From positions 30,313-94,312 of the forward strand of contig NZ_MTQP01000043.1 in the NCBI RefSeq assembly GCF_001984175.1: a stretch of DNA of 64,000 bases, written 5' to 3'. Shown here piece by piece: positions 60,266-64,000 of the stretch; within the stretch, counting starts at the first letter, position 1, and each line of letters begins with the position of its first letter. The position numbers and the translations under genes were made by a program. The DNA comes from Saccharothrix sp. ALI-22-I. Its GTDB lineage: Bacteria; Actinomycetota; Actinomycetes; Mycobacteriales; Pseudonocardiaceae. The notes below the pieces were generated by a model. That model did no database searches, had not been told where the DNA came from, and saw nothing but the letters and a program-made list of their open reading frames with translations.

Positions 60266-62590
60266 TCAGTTCTTCGAGGCGAACAACGCCGCGACCTGGG
60301 TCCGCGACGTGAAGCCCAACTTGGCCAGGATGTGCTCCACGTGCGTGTCCACGGTCCGCCGCGCGATCACCAGTTGCGCCGCGATGTCCTTGTTGGTCTT
60401 CCCCTCCGTCACCAACTGGGCGATCTCCCGCTCCCGGGGCGTCAGCGGCAGATACTCCTCCACCCGCGCGGACGAGTCGGGTTCGTCCCGCAGCTCCAGG
60501 GCGTACTTGACCGCCTGATCGAAGTCGAGCCCGTGCCCCTCGTCGAACAGCGCGTCGAAGACGGACTCGCCCAGGATCTCCCGAGCCTTCGCCTCGTAGT
60601 CGGCATCCCATCGCAGCAGTGGTCTGATCCCTGCCATGTGCGCCCCTTGCACTGCGGACACCGCGCGGGACGCGCCCATCAGCCGGGCGGCGCGTTCGTT
60701 CTTCCCTTCCTCGAGTGCGGCCCAGGCCAGGAACCCGATGCCCGCGTGGATGCCGTGCAGGTCCTCCAAGGCGTGCTTGCGCCGAAGCCCGTCCTTGATC
60801 AGCTCCACGGCGTCGGAGAGACGGCCGTCCAATACCGCGGCCAGGCCCAGGAACAGCAGACACCAAGCCTGCTCCATCTGTTCGCCCGCGTCGGCACACA
60901 GCCGCCTGCTCTCCTCGAGCGCTTCAACGGCGCGGTCCAGCTGGCGTGCACACAGCCGGGCGAGGCCGAGGTTGAGCAGCGCCGCGGCCAGGAACGGGTT
61001 CACCCGCGGCAGCTCGCGCTCCAGACCGATGCGTTCCTCGATGCCCTCCTCGATGGAGGCGATCCCTTTCTCGACCTGTCCGAGGAACGTTTCGGCGAGC
61101 CCGCGGATGCGGATGGCCCTGACGATGCTCGCCCTGTCGCCGAGCTGGTGCGCCAGCTTCAGGCACTCGTCGAGGAGCTCCAGTCCCAGCGGTGCCGCAC
61201 CATCGGTGATCGCCAGATGGGCGTAGACCCACAGCGCCGACACCCGCTCCGGGCTCGGTTCGGGGTCCGCCGCCAGCAGCCGGTCCAGCCACAGCCGGCC
61301 CTCGTCGTGCCGGCCGCACCCGAACCAGAACGCCCACAGCGATCTCGCGATGCGCAGCCCCACCCGCACCATGCCGGGCTCGTGCAGGCAGAAATCCAGT
61401 GCCGCCCGGATGTTGGCCTGCTCGGTCAGCGTCTCCCACAGCAGCGCCTGCTGGTCCGGACCGAACCAGCTCGCGGCCACCTCGGCGGCCAGGCCGGCGA
61501 TGAAGTCGCGGTGGGCGAGCCTCGTGTCCCGCTCCTCGCCGAACTCCCGCAGCCGCTCCCGCCCGTACCCGCGGATCGTCTCCAGCATGTGGTAGCGGGA
61601 GCCGTCGAAGGTCACGATCGACTTGTCGATCAGCTCCGCCAAGGCGTTGTGCACATCGTCCGTCGTCAGCCCGTTCCCGGTGCAGACCGCCTTGATCGCG
61701 TCCATGTCGGCGCCGCCCGCGAACACCGACATGCGCGCCCACAGCTTCCGTGCGGCCGGGGAGCAGAACTCGTAGCTGTAGTCGACGGTCGCGCGCAGCG
61801 TCTGGTGGCGGGCCGGCGCCGTCCGGCTGCCCTTCGTCAACAGCTGGAAGCGGTTTTCCTCGCGGGAGAGGAGGGCTTTGACCGAGAGCACCCTGCTTCG
61901 TACCGCGGCCAGTTCGATGGCCAGCGGCAACCCGTCCAGCCTGCGGCACAGTGTCGCCACCGCGTAGTGCTCGTCGTCGCTGAGCGACATGCCGGGGTTG
62001 AGCGCGCTCGCCCTGTCCAGGAACAGCGTCACGGCGTCATAGCGGCCGAGTTCACGCGTGTCGACCGTCGCGTCCGACGTCGGCACCGACAGCGGCGGCA
62101 CCGGGAACAGCGCCTCACCGGCCACCCGCAGCGACTCGCGACTGGTGGCGAGGATGCGCACGTTCCGGCATCGGCCCAGCAGCTCGCCCACGAACTGCGC
62201 ACACGCGTCGACCAGGTGCTCGCAGTTGTCGAGGACGAGCAACACGTGCTGGTCCGCGATGTGCTCGACCAGCTCCGCGGTCCCCGTCCCCACACGGCCG
62301 CCACTGCGCATCACCGACATCACCGTGGCGGCCAGCAGCTCGGGATCGGCAAGATCGGCAAGCGAGACCAGCCAGACACCACCGTCGAACACACCCCGCA
62401 CCTGGCGCGCGACGTGCAGGGCCAGGCGCGTCTTGCCGACACCGCCCGTGCCGACCAGGGTCACCAGCCGCGATGCCGAGATCAACCGCTTGACCTCGGC
62501 CATCTCCGCCCGACGACCTATCAGCCGGGTCAAGTCCGCAGGGAGGTTGTCATCCTGTCGCCGCGCCACCGCCACCTTCCATCCATGCAC
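60266..62590 (-). CDS. LuxR-family regulator with N-terminal AAA/NB-ARC-type ATPase
   Basis: 774 residues. Walker A LVTLVGTGGVGKTRLALHVA (near 42-61), Walker B VLLVLDNCEHLVDACAQFVG, then LATSRESLRVAGEALFPVPP and GLPLAIELAAVRSRVL, as in the AfsR/BTAD-like and LuxR ATPases. The TPR-like region about 370-660 is helical. The C-terminal LuxR/GerE HTH about 705-770 is LTPREREIAQLVTEGKTNKD, IAAQLVIARRTVDTHVEHIL and AKLGFTSRTQVAALF. ATG 62590 may be preceded by a better start (LPADLTRLIGRR is the conserved beginning). Target genes unknown; a second copy of its last about 100 bp lies 45 bp upstream of the start. Confidence 0.9.
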   Translation of the reverse strand: MHGWKVAVARRQDDNLPADLTRLIGRRAEMAEVKRLISASRLVTLVGTGGVGKTRLALHVARQVRGVFDGGVWLVSLADLADPELLAATVMSVMRSGGRVGTGTAELVEHIADQHVLLVLDNCEHLVDACAQFVGELLGRCRNVRILATSRESLRVAGEALFPVPPLSVPTSDATVDTRELGRYDAVTLFLDRASALNPGMSLSDDEHYAVATLCRRLDGLPLAIELAAVRSRVLSVKALLSREENRFQLLTKGSRTAPARHQTLRATVDYSYEFCSPAARKLWARMSVFAGGADMDAIKAVCTGNGLTTDDVHNALAELIDKSIVTFDGSRYHMLETIRGYGRERLREFGEERDTRLAHRDFIAGLAAEVAASWFGPDQQALLWETLTEQANIRAALDFCLHEPGMVRVGLRIARSLWAFWFGCGRHDEGRLWLDRLLAADPEPSPERVSALWVYAHLAITDGAAPLGLELLDECLKLAHQLGDRASIVRAIRIRGLAETFLGQVEKGIASIEEGIEERIGLERELPRVNPFLAAALLNLGLARLCARQLDRAVEALEESRRLCADAGEQMEQAWCLLFLGLAAVLDGRLSDAVELIKDGLRRKHALEDLHGIHAGIGFLAWAALEEGKNERAARLMGASRAVSAVQGAHMAGIRPLLRWDADYEAKAREILGESVFDALFDEGHGLDFDQAVKYALELRDEPDSSARVEEYLPLTPREREIAQLVTEGKTNKDIAAQLVIARRTVDTHVEHILAKLGFTSRTQVAALFASKN

Positions 62591-62634
62591 CCAACCGGGA
62601 TGTCGGTGACACCCAGGGTACGCCGACCGGCATT

Positions 62635-62735
62635 CAGTTCTTCGAGGCGAACAACGCCGCGAACTGCGTCCGCGAGGTGAAACCCGTCTTGGTCAGGATG
62701 TGCTCCCCGTGGGTGTCCACGGTCCGCCGCGCGGC
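62635..62735 (-). pseudogene. Duplicate 3' end of a LuxR-family regulator gene
   Basis: About 100 bp nearly identical to 60266-60366, encoding RRTVDTHGEHILTKTGFTSR and TQFAALFASKN then stop. Only the last helices of the LuxR domain remain. Substitutions (G for V, TKT for AKL) show it came from a paralogue or an old tandem duplication. The two copies flank the intact gene as direct repeats. Confidence 0.75.
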
Positions 62736-62828
62736 GGTCGCGGTCGTCGGTCCAGGAATACGGCAGGTGCATCTCCGGGTCGACCAGCCCCGTCCTGCGA
62801 TTCCTCAACGGTGACCCGCTGACCAAGG

Positions 62829-62955
62829 AGTCAGAAGTGGAAGACGGTGGCGGCGAACCTGCCCGGCGTGACGGGTACGCACGACGTGTACATCACGTTC
62901 AGCAGCGAACCCAGCCGCGTATGTGAGCGTGGACTGGATCAAGTTTTCCTAGAAG
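62829..62955 (+). pseudogene. CBM6-like module C-terminal remnant, frameshifted
   Basis: Reads WKTVAANLPGVTGTHDVYIT then F-S-S-E-P. After a shift it continues A-Y-V-S-V-D-W-I-K-F-S. This is the end of a family 6 carbohydrate-binding module (G-x-H-D-V-Y-x-x-F, V-D-W-x-x-F). The associated glycosidase is missing. Confidence 0.55.
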
Positions 62956-62997
62956 GTCTATCGGGCGGCAAACGCCGCTAAACGCGCCCTGGGCAGG

Positions 62998-63599
62998 GTG
63001 CTCGACGCCGCCGCGTTCACCGTCACCCTCTTCCCGACGGTCAAACCGAAACTCACCCCGACCGAGGTGGTGACGCTGGTGGGCATGGCGGCCGACGGGA
63101 CGCCTGCGCCGGGGTTCACCGTGCGAGACCAAGGCGGGTCGGCCGAATGCTTCTCGGCATCGATCGCGGTCGTCGGGGACGACCTCGTGTCGTGCTCACC
63201 CAGCGCCGCGGGCGCGGACGTGTGCTGGGTGGGACCCGACCGGCGCGACCTCGTGTGCGATGGGATGCCATGGGAGAAGACGATCACCCTGACCCGGTCC
63301 GACGCCCCCGTGCCACCTGCGACCAAGGTCGCCAACCCGACGCCGTGGGGTCTGGAGTTGGCCAACGGGGCGAAGTGCAGGCTGCGCAACGGCGGTTCCT
63401 GGGACGGCCGCGCCGACGACTACGTCGGCGCCTACTACTGCCCTGATCACGAACCGGTGCTCGTCAAGGCCAGCAACGAAGCCACCATCGACACTCCGGC
63501 CCCATGTGGACGGTGTTGGTCGGCCCGTTGGGCAGGGCCGATGAGCAGTTCCCACCTCCTGAGCGCGTCACCGTGACCGTCGCCTACTTCGCCGGATGA
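62998..63599 (+). pseudogene. Hypothetical Cys-containing protein, truncated start and late frameshift
   Basis: From GTG 62998 the frame runs through FPTVKPKLTPTEVVTLVGMA, CFSASIAVVGDDLVSCSPSA, DVCWVGPDRRDLVCDGMPWE and GLELANGAKCRLRNGGSWDG, with six Cys suggesting disulfides. Near 63500 the frame shifts; the natural end (PMWTVLVGPLGRADEQFPPP, VTVTVAYFAG) lies in the next frame, stopping at 63597-63599. No signal peptide is left, although the composition and Cys pattern suggest an exported protein. I do not recognise the family. As written, the open frame would end at 63576. Confidence 0.55.
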
Positions 63600-64000
63600 A
63601 CCGCAGCCCCGCGTCCGGGAGCACCCTGGTGGCGGCACAGTCACCGCGACACCGTCGAACACTGCCGGAGAGCACTTGACGAGGCGACCACACGGGCCGG
63701 GGCGCAAGACGACAGACCGGGGCGCAAGGTGGTGACGGCGAAGTCGAGGTCGATGCGGCCTGCGCCCGCACGGTAGAGCAGCCCGCCAGCCACGCTTCAT
63801 CACCGCCCACGTGCGGCCTCGGCACGGCCACCACCGCCGTGATCGACCATGCCCTCCTCCTTTCCGGCGACGGCGGTTCCAGTCCACCGGGCCTGGGGCA
63901 CGGATCTGCTTCGAGGACGAGGCGGGTCACACGCTACGGCCGCCGAAAGCCCGGACCTGGGCACCTCGCGGCCAGACCCCGGTGATTCCGGTGTCAGGCA
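63600..64000. other. No recognisable gene (63600-64000)
   Basis: Short frames on both strands show no family resemblance. On the minus strand an excellent ribosome site (GAAAGGAGGAGGGC, about 63855-63868) precedes an ATG whose frame ends after 16 codons, which again looks like a gene start whose body has been deleted. Confidence 0.35.

Noticed and set aside
1..64000. tRNA, rRNA, riboswitch or CRISPR elements
   Set aside because: No cloverleaf-like segment, rRNA conserved stretch or regularly spaced repeat array was recognised by reading; a covariance-model search could still find a small RNA.

Overview
The window is high-GC DNA with overlapping start/stop junctions, GTG and TTG starts, SARP regulators and many ricin-type (CBM13) secreted glycosidases. 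This points to a filamentous actinomycete; a pseudonocardial genus would fit, but nothing here fixes the genus. No tRNA, rRNA or CRISPR array was seen.

Layout. (1) 1-3.5 kb: IS remnants, then a decayed hemicellulase array (GH74 remnant, CBM13 tail, intact CE1-type esterase-CBM13, GH42/CBM13 remnant). (2) 3.5-8.5 kb: a minus-strand operon of chimeric or frameshifted genes (VanX-like dipeptidase, alanine racemase/D-Ala ligase chimera, acyltransferase-3/FMO, FMO/SDR, aldehyde dehydrogenase/antiporter). (3) 8.5-17.5 kb: SOD, ISL3, IS5 and aminotransferase fragments, an APH-like kinase, GH43-CBM13, GH31 alpha-xylosidase with LacI-type operators, and a split GNAT. (4) 17.5-47.7 kb: a methyltransferase, then a hybrid NRPS/PKS gene cluster bounded on the left by a perfect hairpin. 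(5) 47.7-64 kb: IS and luciferase-like fragments, TetR, a LacI lacking its DNA-binding domain, an XRE regulator, PQQ sugar dehydrogenase, a three-subunit molybdenum aldehyde/xanthine oxidase-type enzyme, an IS-like element carrying a GrpB gene, YciI, a GH27-CBM13 alpha-galactosidase, a LuxR-type regulator and carbohydrate-binding-module remnants.

The biosynthetic cluster is the notable part. It contains two A-PCP-C NRPSs (predicted Val-like and Thr-like), an MbtH protein, an A-PCP protein (Asp-like code), a KS-AT(malonyl)-ACP PKS, a free-standing adenylation domain that stops after core A8, and an adenylation-less protein with order C-X-PCP-C-X-PCP. In that protein each X resembles the N-terminal region of FkbH-type glyceryl-loading proteins. 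Downstream are an MFS exporter, an MbtH-ACP fusion, 2-oxoacid dehydrogenase-like E1alpha, E1beta and E2 (no E3), and a stand-alone FkbH-like protein whose HAD phosphatase motifs are gone. The co-occurrence suggests that E1/E2 make an acyl unit that is passed to the ACP and incorporated by an assembly line with non-catalytic FkbH-derived domains. This is an inference. No thioesterase or reductase release domain was seen. Two SARP regulators sit inside the cluster.

The flanks form a plant hemicellulose (xyloglucan/galactan-like) utilisation region. The 14-bp palindrome TGTTAGCGCTAACA occurs both near the GH31 region and in the GH27 leader, which suggests one LacI-type regulon spanning the cluster. 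Much of the flanking DNA shows internal deletions and single-base frameshifts. These are either real decay or assembly error, so chimeric calls need long-read confirmation.
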